Assembly (NCBI GenBank): GCA_965232985.1
Contig: CBDDRC010000042.1
Location: forward strand, 1 to 64,000
Direction of reading: 5' to 3'
Source: JADFDG01 sp965232985
GTDB lineage: Bacteria > Pseudomonadota > Gammaproteobacteria > Pseudomonadales > JADFDG01
DNA: 64,000 nucleotides
The notes under the pieces are model-generated. The model saw only the letters and a program-made list of their open reading frames with translations. It did not search any database and was not told where the DNA came from. Made by a program: the position numbers and the translations under genes. Numbering within the stretch: the stretch's first letter is position 1; each line of letters opens with the position of its first letter. Below, in pieces: positions 41,020-50,301 of this stretch.

Positions 41020-42231
41020 CTAGCGGTAAGCAAGCCCCATGGCCTGGCGTACTTCGACCAGAGTGGCCTGGGCCGCCATGCGGGCCGCATCCCGCCCCTG
41101 ATCAAGAATCGACCGCACCAGCTCAGGATGCCCGGCAAAATGCTGCGCGCGTTCGCGGATCGGCGCCAGTTCTGCATTGATCGCATCGACGACCGGTTGT
41201 TTGCACTCGATACAACCGATGCCGGCACTGCGGCAACCCTGCTGTACCCAGGATTTCACCTCCGTGCCCGAATACGCCTCATGCCACGCCCACACCGGGC
41301 ACTTGTCGGGATCGCCCGGATCAGTGCGGCGCACGCGCGCCGGATCAGTCGGCATCTTTCGTATCCTGGCCTGCACCACCTCCGGCTCTTCGCGCAGGGT
41401 AATGGTGTTGCCGTAGGACTTCGACATCTTTTGCCCGTCAAGCCCGGCCATTTTCGAGGCTGGCGTCAGCAAAGCCTGTGGCTCCGGCAGGATGATCTTG
41501 CCGGAGCCGTCCAGATCACCGAACAGGTGTTCCTTGTCAGCAGCCGAGAGGCTGCCCGTCTGCACCAGCGCGCGCGCGGAATCGTGCGCCAGCTGATCGC
41601 CCTTTTCCTGCCACGCCCTGCGGTTGTCGACATAAAGCTGCGCCGACTTCTTGCCGAGCTTGCCGATGGCCGCATCAACCCGTTGCCCGAAACCGGCCTC
41701 CCGGCCATACAGATGATTGAAACGGCGCGCGATCTCGCGGGTGATCTCAACATGCGCGACCTGGTCGGCGCCAACCGGCACCAGACCGGCGCGATAAACA
41801 AGAATATCGGCGCTCTGCAACAGCGGATAGCCGAGGAAGCCGTAGGTGGCGAGATCCTTTTCCTTGAGCTTTTCCTGCTGGTCCTTGTAGGTCGGGACGC
41901 GCTCCAGCCAGCCCAGCGGGGTGATCATCGACAACAGCAGGTGCAGCTCCGCATGTTCAGGCACCTGCGACTGGATGAAGAGCTTCGCCGCCGCCGGATC
42001 GACGCCGGCCGCAAGCCAGTCGATCACCATGTCATGGGTGTGTTGCCCAAGCTGACCGGGCTCGTCGTAATGGGTGGTGAGCGCGTGCCAATCGGCCGCG
42101 AAGAAGAAGCACTCGTATGTGTGCTGCAGCGCCAGCCAGTTTTTCAGCACGCCGTGGTAATGACCAAGATGCAGGCGCCCGGTGGGGCGCATGCCGGAAA
42201 GAACACGTTGCTGGGGGTTTACGGAACGCAA
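41020..42231 (-). CDS. trpS: Tryptophanyl-tRNA synthetase
   Basis: TrpS is a class I aminoacyl-tRNA synthetase. The HIGH-type signature is HLGHYHG near residue 25, and KMSKS appears as DGQKMSKSYGN. The protein has 403 residues, longer than the 334 of E. coli. I place the start at a TTG (42231) with AGGAG 6 nt upstream, giving MRSVNPQQRVLSG. The frame remains open upstream only because it runs through the tRNA-Gly gene in antisense-free register; that part is not protein. An internal ATG would remove part of the conserved N-terminus. Confidence 0.94.
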   Translation of the reverse strand: MRSVNPQQRVLSGMRPTGRLHLGHYHGVLKNWLALQHTYECFFFAADWHALTTHYDEPGQLGQHTHDMVIDWLAAGVDPAAAKLFIQSQVPEHAELHLLLSMITPLGWLERVPTYKDQQEKLKEKDLATYGFLGYPLLQSADILVYRAGLVPVGADQVAHVEITREIARRFNHLYGREAGFGQRVDAAIGKLGKKSAQLYVDNRRAWQEKGDQLAHDSARALVQTGSLSAADKEHLFGDLDGSGKIILPEPQALLTPASKMAGLDGQKMSKSYGNTITLREEPEVVQARIRKMPTDPARVRRTDPGDPDKCPVWAWHEAYSGTEVKSWVQQGCRSAGIGCIECKQPVVDAINAELAPIRERAQHFAGHPELVRSILDQGRDAARMAAQATLVEVRQAMGLAYR

Positions 42232-42293
42232 GCGAATCTCCTGCCTGTCTTCCCGGCCAATGCGCGCCAAGGCGCGGAAGTATAGAGGGAGAA

Positions 42294-42369
<76 letters not shown>

Positions 42370-42424
42370 CCGGAAACCTGCACGTTGCACGCAGGCAAAG
42401 ATCGCAAGCAGATACCGGAAAAAA

Positions 42425-42500
42425 TGGCGTCCCCTAGGGGAGTCGAACCCCTGTTACTGCCGTGAAAGGGCAGTGTCCTGGGCCACTAGACGAAGGGGAC
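42425..42500 (-). tRNA. tRNA-Glu (TTC anticodon)
   Basis: On the minus strand it starts GTCCCCTTCGTCTAGTGG and ends GACGCCA, with CCA encoded. The acceptor stem GTCCCCT pairs with AGGGGAC. The anticodon loop CTTTCAC gives TTC. The T arm contains GGTTCGACTCC. It lies 55 bp upstream of tRNA-Gly and they may be co-transcribed. Confidence 0.97.
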
Positions 42501-42612
42501 CGATCGAACGAGGCGCGCATTCTAGGAGGCACCCCCGGAAGCGTCAACCTCTGTTTTGGATGCCGCCGTCCTGCTGGCCGGCGGGCCTTGTCAGCCGTAC
42601 CCAAGGCGATTG

Positions 42613-42621
42613 TTATCCACA
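42613..42621 (+). promoter_or_regulatory. DnaA-box consensus
   Basis: TTATCCACA is the perfect high-affinity DnaA box. TGTGGGTAA about 35 bp later is a one-mismatch copy in the opposite orientation. Genes usual for a replication origin (dnaA, dnaN, rpmH, mnmG) are not in the window, so if functional it is more likely a DnaA-titrating or regulatory site. Confidence 0.4.
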
Positions 42622-42799
42622 GGGCTACGGGAAAAACCTGGTCGTTGCCGCCGCTGTGGGTAATTCTGTGTGTGAAAAGCAGCGCGAAACCCAACCCCCT
42701 GCCCACACAGGGAAAGTTAGGCTGTGATGCGCGTCACACTGCGTTTTTTTTCTTTATTATTCATGTAGTTACAAGCAGCTTAAACCCCCACCAGCACCC

Positions 42800-42827
42800 T
42801 TCCCGTGGAACTGTTGTTCCACGGGAA
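42800..42827. repeat. Perfect 12-bp inverted repeat downstream of msrB
   Basis: TTCCCGTGGAAC (42800-42811) and GTTCCACGGGAA (42816-42827) are exact inverted arms around TGTT. It lies about 50 bp beyond the msrB stop. No T-run follows on the minus strand, so it is not a standard terminator. It could be a protein-binding site or a rho-aided termination hairpin. Confidence 0.6.
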
Positions 42828-42879
42828 GCAATCACTAACTGTGCACAACTTGCGGGCGCTCAGAACACAAGGCCCCCCG

Positions 42880-43296
42880 TTAGGGTGCATCCGGGAGCAG
42901 ATCAAGCGATGCAGAGTTAACGCAATAACGCAGCCCCGTCGGCGCCGGCCCGTCATCGAAGACATGGCCCAGGTGCGCCGCGCAGCGCGCGCAGCGTATT
43001 TCCACCCGCACCATGCCGTGACTGCGATCCGGCAGTTCACGGACCGCATCAGCGGCAACCGGCTGCCAGTAACTGGGCCAGCCACTACCGGAATCGAATT
43101 TCGCCTCAGAACGAAACAGCGGCGCCTGACAGCAGACGCAGCGATACAAGCCGGCAGCCTTGGTTGCCCAATATTGCCCCGTGAACGGCGGCTCGGTGCC
43201 GCATTGCCGGCATACCCGGAATTGCTCGGCGGTCAGTTTGCTGCGCCACTCAGCCTCGCTCTGCTGCATCGTCTTGCCGACCTTGTCGTCCATCAT
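42880..43296 (-). CDS. msrB: Peptide-methionine (R)-S-oxide reductase MsrB
   Basis: MsrB repairs methionine R-sulfoxide in proteins. The 138-residue product has zinc ligands Cys53, Cys56, Cys102 and Cys105, and the catalytic Cys125 in GLRYCVNSAS. An extra CRQC pair precedes them. In the segment DSGSGWPS the usual Cys of some family members is Ser, so the resolving step may use another cysteine. AGGAG lies 5 nt before the first of two tandem ATG codons (43296 and 43293). Confidence 0.93.
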   Translation of the reverse strand: MMDDKVGKTMQQSEAEWRSKLTAEQFRVCRQCGTEPPFTGQYWATKAAGLYRCVCCQAPLFRSEAKFDSGSGWPSYWQPVAADAVRELPDRSHGMVRVEIRCARCAAHLGHVFDDGPAPTGLRYCVNSASLDLLPDAP

Positions 43297-43413
43297 CAGC
43301 ACTCCTCTTGCCCATGGCCCTGCGATTTTCAGTCTCTCATATACACGACCGGGAACCGCCGGTAAAATTTCGCGCCCCCTGCGTGCATTACGCGGATTTT
43401 CCGAGCCACTGCC

Positions 43414-44643
43414 ATGACGACGCGACCGCCACAACCGATCCTGAAATCCACCAAACTGCACAACGTGTGCTACGACATCCGCGGCCCGGTGCTTGAGGTG
43501 GCAAAGCGCATGGAGGAGGAAGGCACGCGCATCATCAAGCTCAACATCGGCAACCCGGCACCTTTCGGTTTCGGCGCGCCGGACGAAATCCTGCACGACA
43601 TCATCGTCAATCTACCGAACGCAACCGGCTATTCCGACTCGAAAGGCCTGTTTTCCGCACGCAAGGCCGTGATGCAGTACTACCAGGAAAAGAACGTCGC
43701 CGGCGTTGGTATCGACGACATCTATCTGGGCAACGGTGTCTCGGAACTGATCGTCATGGCGATGCAGGCTCTGCTCAACAATGGCGACGAAATGTTGATC
43801 CCGGCGCCGGATTACCCCCTGTGGACTGCGGCAACCAGCCTGACCGGCGGCAAGCCGGTGCACTACCTGTGCGACGAGCAGCAGGGCTGGATGCCGTCGA
43901 TCGACGACATCAAACGCAAAATCAACGACCGCACACGCGGCATCGTGATCATCAACCCGAACAACCCGACCGGCGCCAACTACACGAAAGATCTGCTGCT
44001 GGAAATCGTCCAGCTGGCGCGCGAACACGACCTGATTATTTTTGCCGACGAAATCTACGACAAAATTCTCTACGACGGCGCAGTGCATACACCAATGTCG
44101 GCGCTCGCCGACGACGTGCTGGTGATAACGTTCAACGGGCTGTCGAAAACCTATCGTGCCGCTGGTCTGCGCAGCGGCTGGCTGCTGGTCAGCGGCAACA
44201 AAGCACGCGCCAAAGACTACATCCTCGGCCTCGACATGCTGGCCTCCATGCGCCTGTGCGCCAACGTGCCGGCACAATGGGCGATCCAGACCGCGCTGGG
44301 CGGCTATCAGTCCATCAATGACCTGACCAAACCCGGCGGCCGTCTTTGCCGGCAACGCGATTTGTGCGTGCAGTTGCTCAACGATATTCCCGGCGTCAGC
44401 GTGGTCAAACCGCAGGCCGCACTGTATGCGTTTGCGCGACTGGATCCGAAAATCTACGAAATTCACAACGACCAGCAGTTCGTACTTGAACTGCTGCAGG
44501 AAGAAAAAGTGTTGCTCGTGCAGGGTACCGGCTTCAACTGGCCACACCCTGATCATGTACGCATCGTGTTCCTGCCGAACGAGGACGATCTGCGCGAGGC
44601 TATCGGCCGCTTCGCGAATTTCCTCGCGCGCCGACGCGCCTGA
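43414..44643 (+). CDS. alaA: AlaA-type glutamate-pyruvate aminotransferase
   Basis: This class I PLP aminotransferase of 409 residues begins MTTRPPQPILKSTKLHNVCY. The PLP lysine lies in NGLSKTYRAAGLRSGW, and IINPNNPTGANYTKDLL binds the cofactor. The N-terminal KLHNVCYDIRGPVLE segment is typical of AlaA/YfbQ, which makes alanine from pyruvate. It is divergent from msrB. Confidence 0.92.
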   Translation: MTTRPPQPILKSTKLHNVCYDIRGPVLEVAKRMEEEGTRIIKLNIGNPAPFGFGAPDEILHDIIVNLPNATGYSDSKGLFSARKAVMQYYQEKNVAGVGIDDIYLGNGVSELIVMAMQALLNNGDEMLIPAPDYPLWTAATSLTGGKPVHYLCDEQQGWMPSIDDIKRKINDRTRGIVIINPNNPTGANYTKDLLLEIVQLAREHDLIIFADEIYDKILYDGAVHTPMSALADDVLVITFNGLSKTYRAAGLRSGWLLVSGNKARAKDYILGLDMLASMRLCANVPAQWAIQTALGGYQSINDLTKPGGRLCRQRDLCVQLLNDIPGVSVVKPQAALYAFARLDPKIYEIHNDQQFVLELLQEEKVLLVQGTGFNWPHPDHVRIVFLPNEDDLREAIGRFANFLARRRA

Positions 44644-44666
44644 TCACCAACCGGACGGCAAACACC

Positions 44667-45164
44667 GTGGCCGACATTCACATCGACGACTTCTGCCGCG
44701 ATGTCGCCCTCGTACTGGTGACGTTGTACAACGCCTTTCCGCGGCGCCACACGCTGTATGTCGAAGATATTTCCGGGCCCGACGAGACCGACGAAGTCGG
44801 GCTGCACAGCACCCGATTCCATGCCTGCCTCGGAGCAATACTGTGGCTCGCCGAGGAAGGCTACATCCGCTACGAAGCGCTCGTGTACCGCGAGGGTATT
44901 GACCAGGCGGTGATCACCAACAAGACCTTCGTCATCCTCTCAACGCCCTCGGATGTGCGTTTTGACGATCCGATCGACCCGAGCCTGCCGGAATCCGTTT
45001 CTTTCGAGAAGCTGTCGCTGGTCAACCAGTTCCGCCAGGCCCTGCGCAGTGGCTCATCGAACAACATCACGAAAATCGTCCGCTATTTCATGTCGCAGCA
45101 ACCTCTGCGCCTGCCGCTGCCCGGCGGCAGCGGCCACCCACCGGATCAGCTTGAGCCTGCCTGA
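44667..45164 (+). CDS. Conserved hypothetical protein
   Basis: The 165-residue product uses a GTG start 23 bp after alaA. I do not recognise a domain. The region LGAILWLAEEGYIRYEALVY resembles the recognition part of a winged-helix fold, and FVILSTPSDVRF follows; no signal peptide or membrane segment is visible. Its last 19 bp overlap the convergent RND transporter gene. It may be co-transcribed with alaA. Confidence 0.75.
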   Translation: MADIHIDDFCRDVALVLVTLYNAFPRRHTLYVEDISGPDETDEVGLHSTRFHACLGAILWLAEEGYIRYEALVYREGIDQAVITNKTFVILSTPSDVRFDDPIDPSLPESVSFEKLSLVNQFRQALRSGSSNNITKIVRYFMSQQPLRLPLPGGSGHPPDQLEPA

Positions 45165-48100
45165 GCGCGCGCCGCCTCCCAACGCAACAGCAGGTAGAGC
45201 AATACCGGAATCACCATCAGCGTCAGGATGGTCGCAGCGATGGTGCCGAAAATCAGCGAAATCGCCAACCCGCTGAACAGCGGATCGGCGAGCATCGCTG
45301 CGCTGCCAAACACAATGGCGAGCGCCGTCAGTACGATCGGCCGCAGGCGCACGGCGCCGGCCTCAAGCACCGCTTCGCGCAACGGCATGCCCTGCGCCAT
45401 GTACTCACGCACGAAGTCGATGATCAGCAGTGAGTTGCGCACCACAACACCGGCCAGCGCGATCAATCCCACCATCGAGGTTGCCGAGAACTGCTGGCCC
45501 AGCAACCAATGGCCGGGGAATACTCCGACCAGGCCGAGCGGGATGGCCATCATGGCCACCGCCGGCAGGCTGAACGACTGGTAATAAGCCACCAGAATCA
45601 GAAAAATCAGCACGATGGAGATAACCATGGCGCCGGCCATTTCTCCGTAGGTGTCGAGCATCTGCCGTTGCGAACCATCCCAAAAAAGTTCGTAGCCGCT
45701 GGCGGTATCCGGTGGCGGCGGATTGAAGCCCAGCCCGCGCGTGGTCAGTTTGCCGCCGATCTCGCCGGCGAAATCGAGCGGCAAACCATCCAGACGCTGG
45801 TTCATGTCGAGCACGGCATACACCGGCGCGATGTGATCGGTCTCGCCAGCCACGAAGGTGACGCGTTCGCCGTCCTTGCGCTGGATCGGCCGCGCAACCC
45901 GCGCCGGCTCGACTCGCACCAGCTCCGACAACGGTACCCGACGGCCCTGCGGGTTGCTGACAAAAGCACGCGTCAACAAAGCCACATCCACCTCGTGCCG
46001 GCGTGGAATCAGCAGCCGGATCGGTACCGTGTTTTTTTCACCGTCCATGTGCGCCCGGCCGAGGTATTCGCCTTCAAGAAGCCGGCGCAGTGCCGCGGCT
46101 ACCTCGGCGGTAGTCACACCGGACAATGCGGCTTTCTCGCGATCAACCACCAGTCGATGTTGGTAAATGTCTGTCGGTTCGGAATCGGCAACTTCGGCAA
46201 CATCCCAGGTGTCCTGGAAAATCTGCTTCACACGCGCGGAAATCGCCCGCAGCTTTTCCGGATCCTGACCGTGGATCTCAGCCAGCAGCGTGGCACGAAC
46301 CGGCGGGCCGGGCGGGTCTTCCACCAACTGCACCGTACTGCCCGGAAACCTCGCTGCCGCCGCCAGTACCTGCGGCCGCAGTTTGCTCACGATTTCCATC
46401 GAGGAGATATCGCGCTCGGTCTTATTGCGCAGGTTGACGCGAATTTCCGCCACTTGCGGCCCGGTCTTGCTGACGGTGCCACGCAGCATGCTGTTGAAAT
46501 CGGTGATGCCGGACTGGCCAAGCCACACCTGGTAATTGCGCACCTGCGGTTGCTCGCGCAGCAACGCACCGATCTCGCGCGCGAGTTGATCGGTCTGTTC
46601 GAGCGGCGCGCTTTCGGGTAAATCAATGGTGATGTTAAAGGTGTTGCGGTTGTCCTTGGGCATCATCGACATCTCGACGCCGAACCAAGCCTGCGGTCCG
46701 TTCACACCGGCCGGCCGCACGAATTGCCATGCCGGCTGCAACAACGACAGTACCAGCAGCAGGAAAACGAAGAGAAATGCCCGCCGGCGGCGCGTCGGGT
46801 TATCGATCAAGGGCGCCATGAACCGGCCATAGGCACGGTGCAGCCGGCTCGCCGCCGGACCTTCGGGGTGTGCATGCGCCGCGCCAACCGGCATCCAGCG
46901 CAGCGCTGCCCAGGGCACTACGGTATAGGCAACGAACAGCGACGACGCCATTGCCACCGGCACGCTGAAAGCCACCGGCGAAAAATATTCTCCAGAGACA
47001 CCGGTGACCACCACCAGCGAGCCAAACACCAGCATGACGGCGAGCGTAGCAAGATTGGTCGGGTTGCCGATTTCCCGCGTCGCCAACACCATCGCGCTGC
47101 GCTTGTCATCCATGCCCAGTGGCGACGTCTTCGGTAAAGAAAGATGGCGGTGAATATTCTCGATCACCACAATCGCGCCATCGACCAGCAAACCCAGCGA
47201 GAGAATCAGGGCGAACAGGGACACCCGGTTGATGCTTTGATCGAAAAAATAACCGATGCCCAGTGTCAGCGCGAACACCAGCGGCACCGCCATGCCGACG
47301 ATCAGCGCTTCCCGCAGACCGAGAAACAACCACATCACCAGAAAAACGGCGACGACGGCAATCAGCAGATGCTCGATCAGGCCGTTGACTGTGGCGTTGG
47401 CCACCTGGCCATCGTTGCGGGTGACAACGAGATCGACTTCCGACGGCAGAAATGTCGCCCGCATTTTCTCGACGCGAGCCAGCACATCTTCGGCAACAAA
47501 CACTGCGTTGGTGCCGGTTTTCTTCGCCACCGCCACCGTCACTGCCGGTAATTCGGCATCCACCGACTGGCCAAATCGGGCATCCGCCGGGCCGAAAGCA
47601 AGACGGGTGAGTTGCGTGCGCTCCCCGGGCGCGCCATCAATCACCTGCGCCACGTCGCCCAGGTGAATCGGCCGGCCACCGTAGTTGCCCACCACCAAGC
47701 GGCGAACCTCGGCGGCCGACTTCACGAAACCATCGAGAAATACGTCGGCGTTCTCGCCCCGCTGCACGGTGCTGCCCATCGGCGCAGCGACGTTGGCGGC
47801 GCCGAGCATCGCCCGCACCTGATCAAGCGTCACCCCGAAGGCCTGCATGCGATCCGGATCAAGTTCGACCCGCAATTCACGATCACGGCCGCCCTTCACG
47901 TAGATGGCCGATACGTCCTTGAGACTACGCAGCCCGTCGGCCAGGCGGTCGGCAAGTTGCTTCAACGCGTAATCGTCGTAAACAGCGGAAGCGAGCGTGA
48001 GGGTAATGATCGGCACATCATCGACGTTCACACTGCGGATCACCGGCGCGCTGGCGTCCGGCGGCAACAGGCTCAGGCTGCTGCCAATACGGTCATGCAA

Positions 48101-48445
48101 GCGCACCAGCGCCGGTTCCTGCGGCTGACCCACCTCGAACTGTACCGACAGCACACCGACCGAGTTCATTGCCATCGTGTAAACATGCTCGACGCCGGGA
48201 ATCAGCTTGACCGCGCCCTCCAGCGGCCGCAGCAGCAGATCCTCGACTTCCGCCGGCGACGCGCCCGGCAACGTCACCATCACTTCTGCCGCCGGCACGG
48301 AGATACGCGGATTGTCTTCGCGTGGCGTCATCACCAGCGCGTAGGTGCCCAGCAGCGCGCAGACCAGAATGAAGGCAACCGTCAACCGCGAGGTGACAAA
48401 CGCCTCGGCCAGTGCTGCGGCAATGGAGAACGAGCGGTTCTTCAT
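45146..48445 (-). CDS. RND efflux transporter permease subunit
   Basis: The 1099-residue inner-membrane pump has the RND layout of twelve transmembrane helices and two large periplasmic loops. In helix 4 the proton-relay motif reads LGLLVDGAIVVIEN, with one Asp where AcrB has two, a form also seen in CzcA-type pumps. The first loop contains VTLPGASPAEVEDLLLRPLE. The substrate is not predictable. It forms an operon with an adaptor (4-bp overlap) and a TetR regulator. No outer-membrane channel gene is adjacent. Confidence 0.93.
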   Translation of the reverse strand: MKNRSFSIAAALAEAFVTSRLTVAFILVCALLGTYALVMTPREDNPRISVPAAEVMVTLPGASPAEVEDLLLRPLEGAVKLIPGVEHVYTMAMNSVGVLSVQFEVGQPQEPALVRLHDRIGSSLSLLPPDASAPVIRSVNVDDVPIITLTLASAVYDDYALKQLADRLADGLRSLKDVSAIYVKGGRDRELRVELDPDRMQAFGVTLDQVRAMLGAANVAAPMGSTVQRGENADVFLDGFVKSAAEVRRLVVGNYGGRPIHLGDVAQVIDGAPGERTQLTRLAFGPADARFGQSVDAELPAVTVAVAKKTGTNAVFVAEDVLARVEKMRATFLPSEVDLVVTRNDGQVANATVNGLIEHLLIAVVAVFLVMWLFLGLREALIVGMAVPLVFALTLGIGYFFDQSINRVSLFALILSLGLLVDGAIVVIENIHRHLSLPKTSPLGMDDKRSAMVLATREIGNPTNLATLAVMLVFGSLVVVTGVSGEYFSPVAFSVPVAMASSLFVAYTVVPWAALRWMPVGAAHAHPEGPAASRLHRAYGRFMAPLIDNPTRRRRAFLFVFLLLVLSLLQPAWQFVRPAGVNGPQAWFGVEMSMMPKDNRNTFNITIDLPESAPLEQTDQLAREIGALLREQPQVRNYQVWLGQSGITDFNSMLRGTVSKTGPQVAEIRVNLRNKTERDISSMEIVSKLRPQVLAAAARFPGSTVQLVEDPPGPPVRATLLAEIHGQDPEKLRAISARVKQIFQDTWDVAEVADSEPTDIYQHRLVVDREKAALSGVTTAEVAAALRRLLEGEYLGRAHMDGEKNTVPIRLLIPRRHEVDVALLTRAFVSNPQGRRVPLSELVRVEPARVARPIQRKDGERVTFVAGETDHIAPVYAVLDMNQRLDGLPLDFAGEIGGKLTTRGLGFNPPPPDTASGYELFWDGSQRQMLDTYGEMAGAMVISIVLIFLILVAYYQSFSLPAVAMMAIPLGLVGVFPGHWLLGQQFSATSMVGLIALAGVVVRNSLLIIDFVREYMAQGMPLREAVLEAGAVRLRPIVLTALAIVFGSAAMLADPLFSGLAISLIFGTIAATILTLMVIPVLLYLLLRWEAARAQAGSS

Positions 48446-49545
48446 GATCTGCTGCCGCCTGGTTTTCCCGGCGGGTTGTCAGCCGGCAACGGCGTGACGG
48501 CATCGCCATCGCGCAGCGCCGGCTCAACAGCATCGACCACCCGCCCGCCGGCCTGCAGCCCGGCCGTCACCTCAACGCGATCCGGCCACTCGCGACCCAG
48601 ACGCAACCAGCGGAACCGCGCCCGACCGGCAGCATCGACGATGAACACGCCGCGCAAGCCGCCGCGCTCAACCAGCACCCGCGTCGGCAGCACCAGAACC
48701 GCCGCCTCGCCGAGCACGAAGTCGGCGCGACCAAACATGCCGGGCATTAAACCGCGTGTCTCCGGCAACGCGATCTTGACCGGATAACTGCGCGTCACCG
48801 GATCGCCCGATCGCACCACCCGGCTGACCTTGCCCTGCAGCGGGGCGTCGATGCCGTCGATGCGCACCGTCACCGGCTTACCGACCACGATGTGCGCCAC
48901 CTGTTGCCCGGCGACAAAGGTTTCGAACACCAGGCCGCGGCCGGACTCCAGAGTGAGGATGGGCACGCCCGGCACCGCGAGATCACCTGCCCGTTGCGCA
49001 CGCGCCACGATGACGCCGTCGATGGGGCTCCTGATTTCCGCATAATCGCGCTGCGCCTGCGCGGTTTCGAGGCCGGCACGCGCCTGATTCAGCATTTCCT
49101 GCGCCGCATCGTGGCGCAGTTGCACCTTGCGCATTTCGCTGTCGGAAACATTGCCTTTTTCGAACAGGCTGCGAAAACGATCAACATCGATTCTGGCGTC
49201 TTTCAGCGCTGCCTCGGCAGTGCTCAGTGCAGCCTGCGCCTGGCGTATGCCGCCTTCGACATCAGCAGCGTCGATCCGCGCCAGCACCTGTCCGGCCCGC
49301 ACCCGGTCGCCTTCCTGCACCCGCAATTCGCGGATGTAGCCCGACAGGCGCGAGGCGATGTCGATGCGCTGATCAGAAACGACCGAACCGATCCCGCTGT
49401 ATTCCACCGGCGCGCCAATGGCTACGGCGATCAGCGGCAACTGCCAGGTTTTCGGCGACGGCTTGCCGCCTTTGGTATCCGGATTGTCACCACAACCGGC
49501 GAGCAGCGTCGCCAGCAGGGCCATCACCAACGTTTTCCGGTTCAT
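48442..49545 (-). CDS. RND efflux periplasmic adaptor subunit (lipoprotein)
   Basis: The 367-residue membrane-fusion protein begins MNRKTLVMALLATLLAGCGD, with lipobox LAGC, so it is lipid-anchored. It has the lipoyl-like half-motifs (IRELRVQEGDRVRAGQVLAR and SPIDGVIVARAQRAGDLA), an alpha-hairpin between them, and a beta-barrel domain. It overlaps the TetR gene upstream by 4 bp and the pump gene downstream by 4 bp. Confidence 0.93.
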   Translation of the reverse strand: MNRKTLVMALLATLLAGCGDNPDTKGGKPSPKTWQLPLIAVAIGAPVEYSGIGSVVSDQRIDIASRLSGYIRELRVQEGDRVRAGQVLARIDAADVEGGIRQAQAALSTAEAALKDARIDVDRFRSLFEKGNVSDSEMRKVQLRHDAAQEMLNQARAGLETAQAQRDYAEIRSPIDGVIVARAQRAGDLAVPGVPILTLESGRGLVFETFVAGQQVAHIVVGKPVTVRIDGIDAPLQGKVSRVVRSGDPVTRSYPVKIALPETRGLMPGMFGRADFVLGEAAVLVLPTRVLVERGGLRGVFIVDAAGRARFRWLRLGREWPDRVEVTAGLQAGGRVVDAVEPALRDGDAVTPLPADNPPGKPGGSRS

Positions 49546-50186
49546 CGTGCGTCTCCCGGCAAGCCGTTGCGCAGCAGGGCAACGATATGTTTCGCCAACA
49601 CGTCCACATCCTGGTGCGGTGAACGGAAGCCGGGCATGAAGCGCGCAACCGCTGCACTTTCGAATGGAAACAGGATCATGCCGAACACGGAAATCGTCAG
49701 CAGGTGCGTGTCGTAGCCCTTGCCGACATTGCCGGTCAGCGCCGCGATGGCGACAAAAAAAGGTTCGAAGACGTTGTCAGCGAGTTGCTGCGAGCGCGCA
49801 GCATCGGTATCGAGCAGCACCCACTGCATCAACCGCTGGAAGTCGCGCTCGGTGGCCACCAGGCGGACGAAGCGGCCAATGAAACCCTCCAGCTGCGCCC
49901 AGGCATCGCCGTCCACGGCAAGGCCGTCCAGCACCATCCGCAGGCGGTCGTTGAAGATGTAGCCCACCGCCGCGAGGTACAGCTGTTCTTTGTCGGGGAA
50001 GTGGTAATAGAGCGCGGCCGGCGTTACGCCCACTGCAGTAGCCACATCGCGCATCGACACCCCCTCAAAGCCGGCGCGGGCGAACAGCGCCACCGAGCAG
50101 GCCAGGATGCGGGTGCGGGTTTCTTCCGGCGGGGCCCGGCCGGGCGCGGCGATGACCGCAAGCGGGTTGGGGGGGATGCGGGACAT
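49542..50186 (-). CDS. TetR-family transcriptional regulator of the efflux operon
   Basis: The 214-residue protein has an N-terminal TetR helix-turn-helix: RTRILACSVALFARAGFEGV followed by SMRDVATAVGVTPAALYYHF. The C-terminal ligand domain is unassigned. As the first gene of the operon, with an inverted repeat upstream at 50228, it probably represses itself and the pump. Confidence 0.92.
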   Translation of the reverse strand: MSRIPPNPLAVIAAPGRAPPEETRTRILACSVALFARAGFEGVSMRDVATAVGVTPAALYYHFPDKEQLYLAAVGYIFNDRLRMVLDGLAVDGDAWAQLEGFIGRFVRLVATERDFQRLMQWVLLDTDAARSQQLADNVFEPFFVAIAALTGNVGKGYDTHLLTISVFGMILFPFESAAVARFMPGFRSPHQDVDVLAKHIVALLRNGLPGDAR

Positions 50187-50227
50187 GGCAGTGGCTCCGG
50201 GGGATATCCAGATATCGATCCGGCCAC

Positions 50228-50245
50228 ACTAAACGAACGTTAAGT
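50228..50245. promoter_or_regulatory. Probable TetR operator
   Basis: ACTAAACG and CGTTAAGT are 8-bp arms with one mismatch around AA, centred about 50 bp upstream of the TetR start. This size and placement suit a self-repressing TetR regulator. Predicted by eye. Confidence 0.5.
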
Positions 50246-50301
50246 AAGTAGGCAAGCGCCGGCATCAGCCAGCTGGCGATCCTGCGAACACGGCGGCCCC
50301 C

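Larger units (their letters stand above)
42501..42879. other. Intergenic region between msrB and tRNA-Glu
   Basis: No gene is apparent in these 379 bp. They hold a perfect DnaA-box consensus (42613-42621), an AT-rich run around 42750-42770, and a large perfect inverted repeat (42800-42827). The region could hold promoters for the tRNA genes on the minus strand, but I cannot point to clear -35 and -10 boxes. Confidence 0.5.

Noticed and set aside
42800..42827. Possible parS centromere site
   Set aside because: The arms share GTTCCACG with some parS variants, but the order and spacing differ from the 16-bp consensus and no parAB genes are nearby.
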